The notes under the pieces are model-generated. The model worked only from the letters and a program-made list of their open reading frames with translations, was not told the origin of the DNA and did not search any database. A stretch of 64,000 bases of DNA from Pagrus major. Lineage: Eukaryota; Chordata; Actinopteri; Spariformes; Sparidae. The translations under genes and the position numbers were made by a program. Positions 49,401 to 56,728 of the stretch are shown in pieces. The first letter of the stretch is position 1. Each line of letters starts with the position of its first letter. The stretch lies in assembly GCF_040436345.1 (NCBI RefSeq), contig NC_133230.1, forward strand, positions 21,152,197 to 21,216,196, in the 5' to 3' direction.

Positions 49401-51121
49401 ATCTTCTTGATGGTGTCACTGTCGTCCCTTTCAGAAAGTGTGTCTGAACAACCTACAACCTAAACTCTAAGTTATCTGGTCATGAAGGAAGCTAAATATC
49501 AAACATTCTACAGTCTGTTACTTCACCTGTTGGCTCCAGAGCAGGGTACTTACCTGAGCAGGGTTTGGGAAAAGTATTTCAGTGTGTTTGCAATGTCTGT
49601 TCCGGAGGGCACAGGGTAAATATTGTGTTGCACACGGTTGTGATACTCTTGCAAGTATCGTATCTTAGAGGCAACTAGACAAAATAAAAGAGCAGAGTAA
49701 CAAGCAAAATCAACACTAGTGAGACCAAATAGTCATATTCTGAGCACAAAGACATGCATGAAGCTGTTGTTTCCTGGCTAAAATGAATGTGAGACAACGG
49801 GCAGTGTGTTACACTGACTCTCCAATTATCAAGTCAAACAAAGAGTCTGCGTTCCCATGGCTCTCTGGCCTTCACCAGGTGACCTTTTTCGGTATAGCAG
49901 CGGGGTCACAGGGAGCCCTGGAGGAGGCGGTGAACTACTGCTTACAGAAACAAGCTAGTGTACAAAAGGTTGCCAGTTCAAGTCCCAAGACAAGCTGGGA
50001 AAATGTAGTCATGGGGTGAAAACGAGAGCGGGCTTGACTCATCCCCTGCACAGCTGATACTGAGGAACATTTCAGCAGCTACTAACCACTCCCTGAGGTC
50101 ACTGGGGGTCATTTTTTGCCTGGTTGAGTGAAAGAAGTTGGAGTGGGTGATCGCTGACCCATTTTCTATGACTTTGGGCAGTGGTGTTTAGCTTCCTCTC
50201 TGACCTGTAAATGACAAACCCTAAAATAAAAATAACAGCTGCGGGGCTATGTGTGGTCAAAGCCTGTGCTTCATTAGCATACAGTAGCACACACACGCTT
50301 CTCTCTTCTTGAACTGAAACATCTTGAGGGACAAATCATGATACATTTTAAACATTTTTGATGCCTTCAAAAGAGCTGATAACAGTTTTTCTGATGAATT
50401 CTTCCTCTCAACAACATCAGCAACACACAACTTTCAGCCAATGGAGATGGAAGCCCCCAAACACAAAGTCTGACCCCATATTTTATGTCTATATATACTC
50501 AGATCGAGCAATATGTGATTAAAACTGTGCAGGGGAGAGAATCTGAGCACGCAGAGGCTGTTTCCACCTGTTTTTAAAGGGCAACCAGAGGAAAAGGGGG
50601 GAGCACGGTGTGATCAATCCCTCATCATGATCAATCTAATGCCACCATATTTTCCAGTAAAGAATCTCCCACCCAGGTCGACCTTGAATCCAGCAGCTTT
50701 TTCCGCACGCACCTCACGCAACCACGTCAATCAGAGGGAATAAATAAATAAATAAATAAATAAATAACGTGACGACGGAATGAAATGATCTCCCCTCAAC
50801 ATGCCGAGAAACACACAGATGTACATGTAAAAACGTGTGGACAGAGGCTCCCCGTGTGCTCTGAGCCCTCCAGCCATCCTCTGCAGTGAGGAGGACGTGT
50901 TGCAACCTGCCACGGATACCGCGGTTTCATCACCAAGGACAGCTCCCCTCATACGCTTTTTCTTGGTTCAAACAAAAAAAACAAAAAAAAATCACATTTC
51001 CAGTTTGCAAACCCCCCCTCCCTCCCTCCCTCAGCCCCCCATGACAAGACAGCAGAAAAAAACGCACTACACAGGCACACAAAACACAGCCGTACTTACA
51101 CTGCTCTGCCTTCGTAGACAT
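19032..51121 (-). CDS. unc79: unc79: NALCN sodium-leak channel complex subunit (49 coding exons)
   Basis: Forty-nine GT-AG exons join without a phase error to 7,872 nt, 2,623 residues plus TGA. The protein aligns end to end with recalled human UNC79 (about 2,635 residues): it starts MSTKAEQ, ends EAASQFYPM, and every exon has a colinear match. Known: UNC79 is a huge cytoplasmic HEAT/armadillo-like helical scaffold that, with UNC80 and FAM155A, controls NALCN, the neuronal resting sodium leak. Seen: mostly helical hydrophobic repeats; a Cys/His cluster around 310-416; an SPF/SPFR repeat (about 758-778); and a long low-complexity Ser/acidic region in exon 30 (about 1500-1870). Length and exon count are as expected, with no internal stops, so the gene looks intact. 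Two candidate cassette exons are listed separately. A human segment starting EQIQPGKRQ is not found. Divergent neighbour: btbd7. Confidence 0.97.
19333..19374 (-). CDS. unc79: unc79 coding exon 48 (residues 2548-2561, 42 nt)
   Basis: Encodes LIPMWLPMIQSNLK. Acceptor tatag, donor gtaagg. Confidence 0.94.
19466..19543 (-). CDS. unc79: unc79 coding exon 47 (residues 2522-2547)
   Basis: Encodes MVEMVCLHVISLMEALQECN then STIFVK, identical or nearly so to human. Acceptor ctcag, donor gtttgc. Confidence 0.96.
19737..19940 (-). CDS. unc79: unc79 coding exon 46 (residues 2454-2521)
   Basis: Encodes TSVLHMCSLFHAFMFAQLWT through ILQLMAHNKV. Acceptor cccag, donor gtgagt. Confidence 0.97.
20045..20228 (-). 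CDS. unc79: unc79 coding exon 45 (residues 2392-2453)
   Basis: Encodes PKEFIECVSHIRQLSWLLLG through VILIGFPEQSK. Acceptor ttgcag, donor gtctgg. Confidence 0.97.
20339..20514 (-). CDS. unc79: unc79 coding exon 44 (residues 2334-2392)
   Basis: Encodes SHMKACCQPLHEDTFGGNLK through RYLPWLYHPPSTMQQG. Acceptor atccag, donor gtagga. Confidence 0.97.
20635..20724 (-). CDS. unc79: unc79 coding exon 43 (residues 2304-2333)
   Basis: Encodes CTTAAMECMRQYISELLDFI then ADMHTLTKLK. Acceptor gacag, donor gtaagt. Confidence 0.95.
20847..20924 (-). CDS. unc79: unc79 coding exon 42 (residues 2278-2303)
   Basis: Encodes FVCADIGTRLAESTIIQKHM then IATLPG. The acceptor is the distal tcccag, because FVCADIGT matches human FICADAGT; a nearer tgcag would lose six residues. 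Confidence 0.95.
21018..21122 (-). CDS. unc79: unc79 coding exon 41 (residues 2243-2277)
   Basis: Encodes ERDKFYMSRIVVLELLQALK then FKSPLPDTNLLLLVQ. Acceptor atccag, donor gtaaaa. Confidence 0.97.
22363..22473 (-). CDS. unc79: unc79 coding exon 40 (residues 2206-2242)
   Basis: Encodes SLLEPFSKLLSFVIQYGMFS then LSYLVELCGLCYKAFNK. Acceptor tacag, donor gtactc. Confidence 0.96.
22562..22630 (-). CDS. unc79: unc79 coding exon 39 (residues 2183-2205)
   Basis: Encodes CPMDSSLRIIICLLKIPTTN then ATR, matching human CSLDSSLRIMICLLKIPSTN. Acceptor attag, donor gtaagc. Confidence 0.94.
22944..23117 (-). CDS. unc79: unc79 coding exon 38 (residues 2125-2182)
   Basis: Encodes GLNNKKSLPAGGTMLHCLEN through LPSVLPLK. 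Acceptor tctag, donor gtagat. Confidence 0.96.
23513..23598 (-). CDS. unc79: unc79 coding exon 37 (residues 2096-2124)
   Basis: Encodes DGSFLRTLASSLIDFNELSS then VAALNMLLE. Acceptor ttgcag, donor gtggga. Confidence 0.95.
24035..24147 (-). CDS. unc79: unc79 coding exon 36 (residues 2058-2096)
   Basis: Encodes SMLIPGNVAGVAKQFLRCMF then HQLAPNGILPQLFQSNIK. Acceptor ttgcag, donor gtccac. Confidence 0.96.
24275..24313 (-). CDS. unc79: unc79 coding exon 35 (residues 2045-2058, 39 nt)
   Basis: Short exon encoding RLASSANFSGQAES, matching human RLASSTTFSNQAES. Acceptor tacag, donor gtacga. Confidence 0.92.
24435..24575 (-). CDS. unc79: unc79 coding exon 34 (residues 1998-2045)
   Basis: Encodes RCRDCAAVLEEYDEETLSLA through DIMQSVG. 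CxxC at its start is conserved (human CHDC). Acceptor cccag, donor gtacgg. Confidence 0.96.
24667..24769 (-). CDS. unc79: unc79 coding exon 33 (residues 1964-1998)
   Basis: Encodes GPTKTSLLSAPSTVSMFVPA then PEEFIDEQPTTMSD. Acceptor ttcag, donor gtggat. Confidence 0.95.
24884..24979. mobile_element. Foldback element in unc79 intron 32
   Basis: Arms 24884-24915 and 24948-24979 are 32 bases each and reverse-complementary at all but about one position, around a 32-base loop. It sits in the intron between exons 32 and 33, where a human-type coding segment would be expected. Confidence 0.75.
25245..25361 (-). CDS. unc79: unc79 coding exon 32 (residues 1925-1964)
   Basis: Encodes TQYRQVKRGSLGALTMSQLM then KRQLEHQSSAPHNISTWET. 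Acceptor tttag, donor gtcagt. It joins directly to exon 33, skipping a human-type segment. Confidence 0.95.
25441..25467 (+). repeat. (GT)13 microsatellite
   Basis: Perfect GT run in an unc79 intron, close to exon 32. Confidence 0.95.
25831..25932 (-). CDS. unc79: unc79 coding exon 31 (residues 1891-1925)
   Basis: Encodes DHKVLSTLEKPRESASAPTL then EAAMPETSHRSSVS, matching human GLSTLEMPRESSSAPTLDAG. Acceptor ttgcag, donor gtagga. Confidence 0.92.
27106..28377 (-). CDS. unc79: unc79 coding exon 30 (residues 1467-1891, large disordered exon)
   Basis: A 1,272-nt exon. Starts GEIELSEYREASALQDSIL, contains QKSLDISNTDS and HRRKSCIDRCD, conserved VIPEVRLSCMETFE and SLVFEPLPPLRIVESDEE, an acidic run (about 1815-1847, EEEYGDDEEDDDMGDEGDSD), then FKIQIVPRQRKQRKIAVSAI and QREYLDITFNMFDKLG. 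Long Ser-rich low-complexity stretches differ from human, while the named motifs are conserved, which suggests a regulated, largely disordered linker. Confidence 0.97.
28511..28660 (-). CDS. unc79: unc79 candidate cassette exon B (150 nt, in phase)
   Basis: Acceptor atcttag and donor gtaaga enclose exactly 50 codons in phase 1, encoding EEDSVFDESDVHDTPTG, then ESQTFFARLKRIGGSKSVKY and QPVELNAKK. It reads as ordinary protein with no stop and would insert cleanly before exon 30. It is absent from the human form I recall; probably alternative. Confidence 0.7.
29030..29192 (-). CDS. unc79: unc79 coding exon 29 (residues 1413-1467)
   Basis: Encodes YPYRDMDGSKVVLHLIHITI through NMSRYSEKEK. Acceptor ccacag, donor gtgaag. 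Ends in phase 1, compatible with both cassette B and exon 30. Confidence 0.96.
29545..29900. repeat. Dispersed repeat fragment, related to 61140-61930
   Basis: Contains ATGCTACAGAGATGCCC and CTTACAAATC, shared with the copy near 61700, followed by an AT-rich stretch and a CCCCCTGGGGTACGAG tail that reads as further repeat debris. Non-coding. Confidence 0.5.
29971..30153 (-). CDS. unc79: unc79 coding exon 28 (residues 1352-1412)
   Basis: Encodes VMDYNIGLGKQLLPLVVQVL through ALLVILYK. Acceptor ttcag, donor gtactc. Confidence 0.97.
30286..30575 (-). CDS. unc79: unc79 coding exon 27 (residues 1255-1351)
   Basis: Encodes RQTPSPEDDGIIRDLLPEDA through CFNAFIAGIAQ. The acceptor used here (ttgcag) matches the human boundary. 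A second acceptor 48 nt upstream (exon start 30623) is also open and in phase. Confidence 0.95.
31012..31080 (-). CDS. unc79: unc79 candidate cassette exon A (69 nt, in phase)
   Basis: Between exons 26 and 27. Acceptor tttttag and donor gtaaat enclose 69 nt with phase 1 on both sides, encoding PLRLTRQEHSAPTLGDMIEK then VLP. Not in the human form I recall. Inclusion would add 23 residues without disturbing the frame. Confidence 0.65.
31675..31857 (-). CDS. unc79: unc79 coding exon 26 (residues 1194-1255)
   Basis: Encodes ITAVRTNVANLSDAAMWKIR, then the basic RRARFARNRQKSVRSLRD segment and SLPESLSNRL. Acceptor ggcag, donor gtgagt. Confidence 0.97.
31977..32178 (-). CDS. unc79: unc79 coding exon 25 (residues 1127-1194)
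   Basis: Encodes GLCLCLDFQFDTVVRDRPI through LDCNKEFPFPT. Very highly conserved. Acceptor atccag, donor gtgcgt. Confidence 0.97.
32528..32709 (-). CDS. unc79: unc79 coding exon 24 (residues 1066-1126)
   Basis: Encodes VEKVAVLCRFLDIGAVTKNH through LLLDTIKRPALQ. Acceptor tcaag, donor gtgacc. Confidence 0.97.
33123..33142 (+). repeat. (TA)10 run
   Basis: Simple AT dinucleotide run in the intron between unc79 exons 23 and 24. Confidence 0.9.
33725..33882 (-). CDS. unc79: unc79 coding exon 23 (residues 1013-1066)
   Basis: Encodes LWSMMKSEFCQLASLAVPQ through NSKDWKIRFEA. Acceptor tttcag, donor gtgaga. Confidence 0.96.
33982..34130 (-). CDS. unc79: unc79 coding exon 22 (residues 964-1013)
   Basis: Encodes EMSKFEEPDILFNMLNCLKI through YIQEKMLIP. 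The donor read as gtgtgt leaves TG, giving Cys1013 where human has Ser. Confidence 0.93.
34262..34341 (-). CDS. unc79: unc79 coding exon 21 (residues 937-963)
   Basis: Encodes MKNNSDSKFSYQQLPVSLK then LIYTILQ, matching human KNDTERKFCYQQLPVTLR. Acceptor ttccag, donor gtactg. Confidence 0.93.
34670..34811 (-). CDS. unc79: unc79 coding exon 20 (residues 890-937, divergent)
   Basis: Begins EPTDSLEEMLLLSQPDF as in human (EPTDSLEDSLLSSRPEF), then an acidic, poorly conserved stretch ending NHSPDNA. Acceptor tgtag, donor gtgtgt. Phase continuity supports the boundaries. Confidence 0.9.
35121..35348 (-). CDS. unc79: unc79 coding exon 19 (residues 814-889)
   Basis: Encodes MELQDDGVMLGLDSSLGKD, FQAPWGGSHTCQKDEKALEC and ELLERLTPREEIRLV. 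Acceptor cccag, donor gtgaga. Confidence 0.97.
35639..35854 (-). CDS. unc79: unc79 coding exon 18 (residues 742-813, SPF repeat)
   Basis: Encodes VSVVSDPGRRGQH, then SPFPSPFRSPFRSPLRCSPF, a tandem proline-directed Ser repeat shorter than the human one, then acidic DLDCDDDDMNL and LMFDLILKQ. Donor gtgatc. Confidence 0.96.
36331..36471 (-). CDS. unc79: unc79 coding exon 17 (residues 695-741)
   Basis: Encodes VLSELDIVVPLQLLIGMFSD then GVNSLKELANQRKA and GARR. Acceptor cctag, donor gtgagg. Confidence 0.96.
37212..37335 (-). CDS. unc79: unc79 coding exon 16 (residues 653-694)
   Basis: Encodes SKMFDIELCPLPFSMEEMF through VQEQALLWLH. Acceptor ttgcag, donor gtaagc. Confidence 0.96.
37888..38106. 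mobile_element. Inverted-repeat element (MITE-like) in unc79 intron 15
   Basis: The left arm (37888-37927, containing TTGAAGGGGTGTGCGTAAG) and right arm (38065-38106, containing CTTATGAACACCCCTTCAA) are about 85% reverse-complementary over 40 bases around a 137-base AT-rich interior. Non-coding. Confidence 0.75.
38198..38388 (-). CDS. unc79: unc79 coding exon 15 (residues 590-653)
   Basis: Encodes VGGYWDKSCSTVTQLKEGLN through NQLKEFREVLS. Acceptor ccccag, donor gtacat. An inverted-repeat element ends just beyond its donor (37888-38106). Confidence 0.97.
38655..38885 (-). CDS. unc79: unc79 coding exon 14 (residues 513-589)
   Basis: Encodes VSLCTPNENTPTESLARLVS through MCLLPKPVEFAR, nearly identical to recalled human. 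Acceptor ctgcag, donor gtaagg. Confidence 0.97.
39039..39210 (-). CDS. unc79: unc79 coding exon 13 (residues 455-512)
   Basis: Encodes LLKEAEIHAEQREFEMNRRR then SASHHSLDN and LLSQFGIWFL. Contains a charged, probably coiled or linker stretch. Acceptor atccag, donor gtgtgt. Confidence 0.96.
39436..39665 (-). CDS. unc79: unc79 coding exon 12 (residues 379-455, Cys/His-rich)
   Basis: Encodes NCSSHVRRAVVTCFSAGCC, GRHGNRPVRYCKRCHVNHH and onward to ECGAEELVCTVEAVIS. C391, C396/C397, C408, C411, H412, H415 and H416 form a possible zinc-binding cluster with exons 8-9 (inference). Donor gtgctt. Confidence 0.97.
41211..41239 (-). CDS. unc79: unc79 coding exon 11 (residues 369-378, 29-nt microexon)
   Basis: Encodes AEISAICQKK, identical to the recalled human segment. 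Acceptor ttgcag, donor gtaaga. Removing it would shift the frame. Confidence 0.93.
41679..41719 (-). CDS. unc79: unc79 coding exon 10 (residues 355-369, 41 nt)
   Basis: Very short exon encoding GDHAEWLVDVLLPQ. Acceptor ttcag, donor gtgaga. Phase joins both neighbours. Confidence 0.93.
42126..42214 (-). CDS. unc79: unc79 coding exon 9 (residues 326-355)
   Basis: Encodes MCIDPTLSVALGDKPPPLY then ICEECSQRIAG, with the CxxC pair C346/C349. Acceptor ttgcag, donor gtatgc. Confidence 0.95.
43638..43702 (-). CDS. unc79: unc79 coding exon 8 (residues 304-325)
   Basis: Encodes AWNPIHCQHIECHNAINKP then AVK; supplies C310 and C315 of the Cys/His cluster. Acceptor gatcag, donor gtgact. Confidence 0.95.
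43831..43960 (-). CDS. unc79: unc79 coding exon 7 (residues 261-304)
   Basis: Encodes DLLYVISYGPSQVKPPAVQM then LFHYWPNLKPPG and EYRGLQYT. Acceptor gtgcag, donor gtcagg. Confidence 0.97.
44708..44763 (-). CDS. unc79: unc79 coding exon 6 (residues 242-260)
   Basis: Short 56-nt exon encoding VYHCQLLECLMKHKQEVWK. Acceptor tctag, donor gtactt. Confidence 0.94.
44863..44958 (-). CDS. unc79: unc79 coding exon 5 (residues 210-242)
   Basis: Encodes LGSTRREGGVPAYVNLSASS then MLMIAMQYTSNP. One glycine more than recalled human (REGG versus REG). Acceptor tgtag, donor gtaaac. Confidence 0.95.
45126..45296 (-). CDS. unc79: unc79 coding exon 4 (residues 153-210)
   Basis: Encodes DLGQSIFYTTTCLLPFL through STSFLPMAI; helical-repeat region. 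Acceptor catcag, donor gtgagt. Confidence 0.97.
46037..46350 (-). CDS. unc79: unc79 coding exon 3 (residues 48-153)
   Basis: Encodes ILSRTGRKENQEASNLAVP through VPLLQHGQH. The acceptor lies behind a long C/T-rich tract. Carries a small insertion (GQGQ) relative to human within the RDAPSDRG segment. Confidence 0.97.
46351..49553 (-). other. unc79 intron 2 (largest unc79 intron)
   Basis: About 3.2 kb between coding exons 3 and 2. Holds the poly-G run and a CA/CG-rich patch near 47820-47900. No coding exon is recognised. Confidence 0.7.
47191..47204 (+). repeat. 14-base poly-G run
   Basis: Homopolymer in the intron between unc79 exons 2 and 3; length may be affected by sequencing error. Confidence 0.9.
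49554..49674 (-). CDS. unc79: unc79 coding exon 2 (residues 8-48)
   Basis: Encodes FASKIRYLQEYHNRVQHNI then YPVPSGTDIANTL and YFSQTLLS. Acceptor gtctag, donor gtaagt. Too short to stand out as an ORF but an almost exact UNC79 match. Confidence 0.95.
50739..50766 (+). repeat. (AAAT)7 tetranucleotide repeat
   Basis: AATA/TAAA tandem repeat in unc79 intron 1. Confidence 0.95.
51100..51121 (-). CDS. unc79: unc79 coding exon 1 (start)
   Basis: ATG then STKAEQ and the first base of F8, identical to the recalled vertebrate N terminus, followed by donor gtaagt. Sets the start of the protein. Confidence 0.93.
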
Positions 51122-51330
51122 CTCGCAGACACTTGGTGGAACATAAAACCCAGACTGTCAATTGTTTTAGTGTGTTTCTGTTTTTTCCTCCCCGGCGTTG
51201 TGTTTCCCTCAGTCGTGGAAAAAAAAAAGTGAACATACCCCCCCTCGCAGCTCAGGCTCGGCTTGATTGTACCACTCTGCGCGATGGATTTATGCGCTGT
51301 GGCTTTTTCGGCGTCGTTTTCGCGAGCTTT
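51122..51330 (-). promoter_or_regulatory. Probable unc79 5' leader and promoter region
   Basis: The 200 bases upstream of the ATG turn locally CpG-rich near 51245-51330 (TGCGCG, GGCGTCG, CGCGAG), unlike the AT-rich flank. The transcription start cannot be placed. Confidence 0.4.
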
Positions 51331-54300
51331 TAGCGGAATTGAAAACGAAACCCCATTTTATGAGTCGTGCCTTTGTCTTTTTTTTTCAGTTTTTTTTTTT
51401 TTTTTAATTCTAAGGATGTGATTCTCTCCAAGCAAGGAGGTGAATGTTGATATACAGCTGCCACGGCATACCTTTCCAAATGGACTGATCCGGCTTTGAC
51501 AAATTGTCATTCAAGAAATCCAACAACCCCCCATCAGTCCCCAACTTGAGGTGTTTATGAGAGGGACATAGCCTACCAAAGATCTTAGTGTATTTACTCA
51601 GATATTCCTGAGCATTTGTGTATCTGTGCTGCATGTAAAAGGCTAAACATGCAACAGATGGTTGGCACATTGTTATGATCATAATCATGACGTGTCCTGG
51701 AGAAAAACTATATCTCAACATATTTTTTGTTTTCATATTTTAGGAAATCTAGATTTTATTTTCTTTGTTTGTAACTGGCAATATTTCCTAATTTTGGTCA
51801 CAAGCAGTTAGATAATATTGATCCCCATTTGCACATCACAGTGAAGCCACCTTTTTAATCTATGAATGTACTTGTATAGCATTCTTTAAAGGTGCACTAT
51901 GTAGTTTTCGGGAAGAGATTTAGATCAGCAGAGAAAGATCTCGGCTGAATAAACAAACTGATCTCATACTGTTTTGCTTTGTTTATATTTGGCGGACCCT
52001 GCCACCTTTCTAGTTTCTGTGTTCTGGGGACCTTATTTTCCTCTGAGAACAGCTTGTTTATTCATGTATGATTAAAAAAACTGTACTGTACTTGTATTGT
52101 TACCTCATTAATATTGTAAATATTAAAATATTTTTCAGAACTATAGAGCAGCTTTAAGCTGATAGATGCAGCCTTCTGTAAATGAAGTCCTGCACCCTTT
52201 TCTTGGAGCAAAATGCAATTGAAATGCAGTATATATAAACAGACTTCAGTGTCTCAAGCATAGACAGACCCTTCCCAGTATAGTCTGTGCCAAGAGCTGT
52301 TGGAGTTTTTCCATCTCATCTCCAGCTGATTGGGAGCAACATCCTGTCACTGCAGTCAGCACCCCGAATGACCCTCGTGCCTGTTCCTACGGTTTGTGTT
52401 GTGGCAAATATTAAAGTCCCCCTCCAGGCAAAAATGTGTTTTTCTTCTTGTGCCTATACAGTTGAATGTTTGAGCTTCAATGCGTAGAATGATGTATGTG
52501 CAGGAGTTTGACTCTAGAAGGCTGTTTTCACATTCATTATTTTCTCTGCTCTCAGTGAAAGTCGAATATTCAGTATAAACAAGTGTGATGTGGAAAATTG
52601 AAGCCTCCACTTGTGTCCACAGTTAAACTAGTGATATGAAAAATATTTGCATATTCACATATCCTAGAGTTTTCTTTAATATATATAATAATAGTTGCCA
52701 TTTTAGGGATTTGATAGAATTTGTATGTGTGGAGGGGATCTTTAAGTGTTTTCCAAACGTTACAGTAATTAGCTCAAATCAGCCCATGTTTTTAAAATTG
52801 CCTTAAAAATCAGAGAGTATTTCCATTTTCTGCTACATTATACTTCTACTCCACTACATTTAAGAGACAAATATTCTCCTTTGCACTAACTTTAGTCACT
52901 AGTTGCTTTCAAGATTACATGCTGAATTAGAGCAAAAGTGAAACATTTGAAACAATTAATTAACCTTATCAGTAATCAGATTTTTTTTTAAAAAACAATG
53001 CTTCTGATGATTTAAAAAAAAAAATCATTATTTATCATATTAAAGTCTTTATGCAGGGAAAAACATACATTGTCAAGTTGTACATCCCTTCATTACACAT
53101 TTGAAAGATCTACACACAATCACAGTGCATGGGTGTCTTCCTGAATGCAGAAGTCATTGTTGGGGAGGTGATCTCTGCCGGTACTCTGGGATGTGATGCA
53201 TGATCCATCCAGCAGGACCCAAGAGAGTCACAGCAAACACACACACGGCAAAGAAAGATTGCTGTAAGAAAGTCCAGAAATTAATAGACTTTTAGTTCTT
53301 TAGAGTAGAATTAAACAACAGCATGAAATATGATATTTTATGCACATCTTATTATAACTATCAAACCTCTCCTGTCATCAGCTACGAGGTTGTATGGAAA
53401 GGATCTAACAACAGAGGGGTCCCGATATCAGTAACTCATCCAGTGCTATAACAACAGCCACCATTTATATCAATCTTCCATGATATTCCCTGTGTCCCTC
53501 TGCACTTTCTTATTCCTAACTTGAGCCAGCCTTTTGCAAAAGCCCCTGTGCCTGTCCCAGAGGACAGATCAACAGATTTATTGTGGCATAAACACTGGCC
53601 GCTATATTGCAGTTCCATCATGGGATCCCTTTACAGAGGCCAGAGCTTCACACTGACTTATGGATAAGAAATGAATAAAACATTTCTCCCACTCTGCAGG
53701 CTGGGGAGCACAGTTCGCTTGAGTTCCTCACATTAGAGGCAATACAGTGAAGTACTGTAGATGCTGACTTCCAAAGACAAACTTTGTCATGTTTGTACTA
53801 TTTGTTTGCCAACATTTTATTTGTAATTGGATAAATTGTGGTTCAGCGCCCATGTAACACATGTAAAAAAAAAAAAAAATTCCTAGAGTCCCTGCTGTTG
53901 AGACAGTCAAACAACTAAGAATGCCTGTCCATACAACTTCTATTACACAACTATTAACAAAGATATTAAGTCCTACCACTGGCCCGATTCTCTCCTTTGG
54001 TGGCTTGCTGCAGATGGTTGACCTGTGAGTTTGCTGAATGGCTTTCATCAACCGGCTCAGTGTGTGTCTCCTAAGAACGGAGAACATCTTTATGCTCACA
54101 CAGTGTCTCTTTGCTACTGTACGGAAAAGTTTCCGTGGGTATATCTCCCCATATCCTGTGAGATACTAACAGATAGTCTCTACTTTCATCTTATTCCCAT
54201 TACTGTTAGTGGGAGGAATTACTTCCACGGGCCAAAGACACTCATGTAAACAAAATGTCCCAGTTCTCATCAGGATAAGAAGTCTGGCCTCCTGTGTGAG

Positions 54301-56329
54301 ACACCAAGTTAAAATGAACTTAATAGAAAAAACTCACAAAATAGTGATTTCACACTATGAGAGTTGCTGCACTTAAATTAAATCAAGCAAAACTTAAAAC
54401 TTACTTTGTTTTAAATCTACAATTAATGTGGACCAAGTACTTGTGCTGCCTAATGCAAATATATTTACAATAAGGAAACAGCATTCATATGGCAATAACT
54501 GTATAAGTGACTCATTACTCATATTAGGAAAAACAAGTGGGTAAAATCTGTCCTTCGACATTATCATTTTCAATATGCTTATTATAATTTCATATTTGAA
54601 AGATTGTGCAAATATCTCGCAAAATGTGTATATTCCATTTATTTTTGCAAATAAATACAGCAAAAGTACAAGATTTGAATAGTATATAACAGCTGAATTG
54701 TTCTGGGAAAAATGATGCCATGCATTAAAGATGGAAATATTTTTTTAAAAGATAGTTAGCACCAAATCCAAACACTAGCAGAAATTCATCCAGAGAAAAA
54801 CTTTGGGTTTTATCATCTTATTATATAAAATAACACTTACTAAAAACAGGGTCACCCAATTTTCTGAATCGGTGACTCATATTCCCTTACTTTGGCAGAT
54901 TAGGGGACAGGCTGCTGAAATAAACCTAAAATGAAATGCTTAATGTACTTCATTTTTGGTGTAAGAGTCTACTGGTCAGCAACATTCAAGGCTTGAGTTT
55001 GGTCTTGTAAGAGTCACATTCAGTAGTTTTTTCCTGGTTATTTATGCACTGTCATCCTACTTATACTGAATGTTATTGTGACAAGTCTCGAGGGATTATG
55101 AAATGTATAAAATTTCAGGATTCTTTTTCTAGCAAAGCTGCAAGGACGACCTTGGAGTCCAAGGATGACTGTTTAAAAGAAGCTTAGTAGTATTTTGGCC
55201 TACATTAGATGTATTATGTCGCCCTCAACAGGAGGCCAAAAGAACTTCACTCAGATGAGGAGCAACCAAACTTTCAGCCCTAAAGCCTTTAATAATAAAA
55301 CTTTTAACATAATAGCCTCTGTAACATTTTATTAAATGACTTCATTGAGAAACTCTCACATCATGTATTACATTACAGAAGTAGTCTACCGATTAAAACA
55401 GTGTAGTGGTGTCGCTCTAGCTGCATGGGGTCTGTAGAATAAGTGGTTTTAAATGTTAATATAAAAGGTCATGGCCTAAATTCTTGTTATATTCCACATT
55501 ACAGTATTTTAACATAGACTGCCCTTTATGAAAGCGATACAAGTTAATGAATAATAAGAAATATGGTGCTTCATTAGGGAACTGTGCGTATTTTTAATTA
55601 AACTACGTATTGCATGTATAATTAGAAAGTATACTTAGTCTTCTGCACGGTTGATGCCATTTTTATCGAAATGAAAACGTAAAGGAAGGCTCATAAAATA
55701 TTTTGACATGCATGAAGCCCACTTAATCCCCACTGCCATAAACACACCGCTAGAGGACGCGCGCAAATGCGTTTTTGGCCAAGTACTGATGCGCCTTTGG
55801 ACCAGGCGGCGTCAAGCTGCCGTGCAGAGCAAGTACAGGAAACAAGGTTATTATGCCTCCAAACTAAAGGCGCCACAGAGGCGCAGGGCAAGCTTACCTT
55901 ATCAAATGACGGACATTTCCATGATTTTCAAAGAGATCTTTGTCGAAATGAGCCAAATCCGAATACTGAGCATGTGACTGAAACGTCTTTTATCGGACGT
56001 GTATCTTATTGTTCAATGCCACATTGTAACGCACCGATGTATTATTTTGAAACGCATGGCCGGAAGCGCCGTTTCTTATTCCAGCTGGCTTGGTACGGTT
56101 TGCATTGGGATAGGCCATAACAGCCACCCAACAAGGCGTTGTGCTACTATGGGGAAATACCGAACCGAACCGCGAATAAAAACGGTCTGGGTTTAGTTTT
56201 TAGTCGAGGTAAATGCTGGAAAATGGCCGGAAAGTCGACGCAAGTGGGAATTATCGCACATTAGGGATCAAATGTGGACGCTGACGTCGAGCCGTGCGTA
56301 ATGAGCAGAGTTGGAAAAAGAAGGTGTTG
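51331..56329. other. Gene-free interval between divergent unc79 and btbd7
   Basis: Mostly AT-rich, with one inverted-repeat element (51886-52157) and a second repeat-like stretch near 52380-52700. No conserved protein is recognised on either strand. Confidence 0.65.
51886..52157. mobile_element. MITE-like element with imperfect inverted ends
   Basis: The left end TTAAAGGTGCACTATGTAGTT pairs with the reverse complement of the right end (TTAAAGCTGCTCTATAGTT). The 270-base interior is non-coding. The GTGCACTATGTAGTTTTCGG start is a motif often seen in fish dispersed repeats (recognition only). Confidence 0.6.
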
Positions 56330-56435
56330 AGCTGCATTTTTTCTCCCTCTGCCAGGGACAACTTGGGTCGGAGTGCTGCTTAAACTACGAGGCGATACGA
56401 AGAAAAATACTGCCCACGGAGCCCTCCACTTTCTG
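56200..56435 (+). promoter_or_regulatory. btbd7: Probable btbd7 promoter and non-coding first exon
   Basis: CpG-containing region with a CRE-like TGACGTC at 56282-56288. A leader exon could end at 56435 (CTG before gtaaat) and splice to the acceptor at 62956; another gtaaat donor lies at 56209. Exon limits are inference. Confidence 0.4.
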
Positions 56436-56728
56436 GTAAATATTTTCTGACCGCTCGCTTTTCAACAGTTGCATCGCATCCTGCTCGAAGTAAAATTGCT
56501 GTTTCCGAGGGGGTAAAGTCAAAGCGACACAGCAGAGATAGCTTACCCTAGCCTCTGAGGATATGCTACTAATTACAGGGCTGTGGTGAATATGACTCCT
56601 CTTGCTGGGCTGTCGGGAAATATTTGGACGCTACTTCCCATTTTTATCAGCTGAGACAAACAACCTACTTGGTTTTTCCTCTTACAGGCACTTTTTTTAA
56701 CCGAGGCTTCCGCTGAGCAGCGATAGCC

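Noticed and set aside
55691-55977. Overlapping open frames upstream of btbd7
   Set aside because: They are short, overlap on both strands and show no recognisable protein; GC-rich sequence near a promoter explains the open frames.
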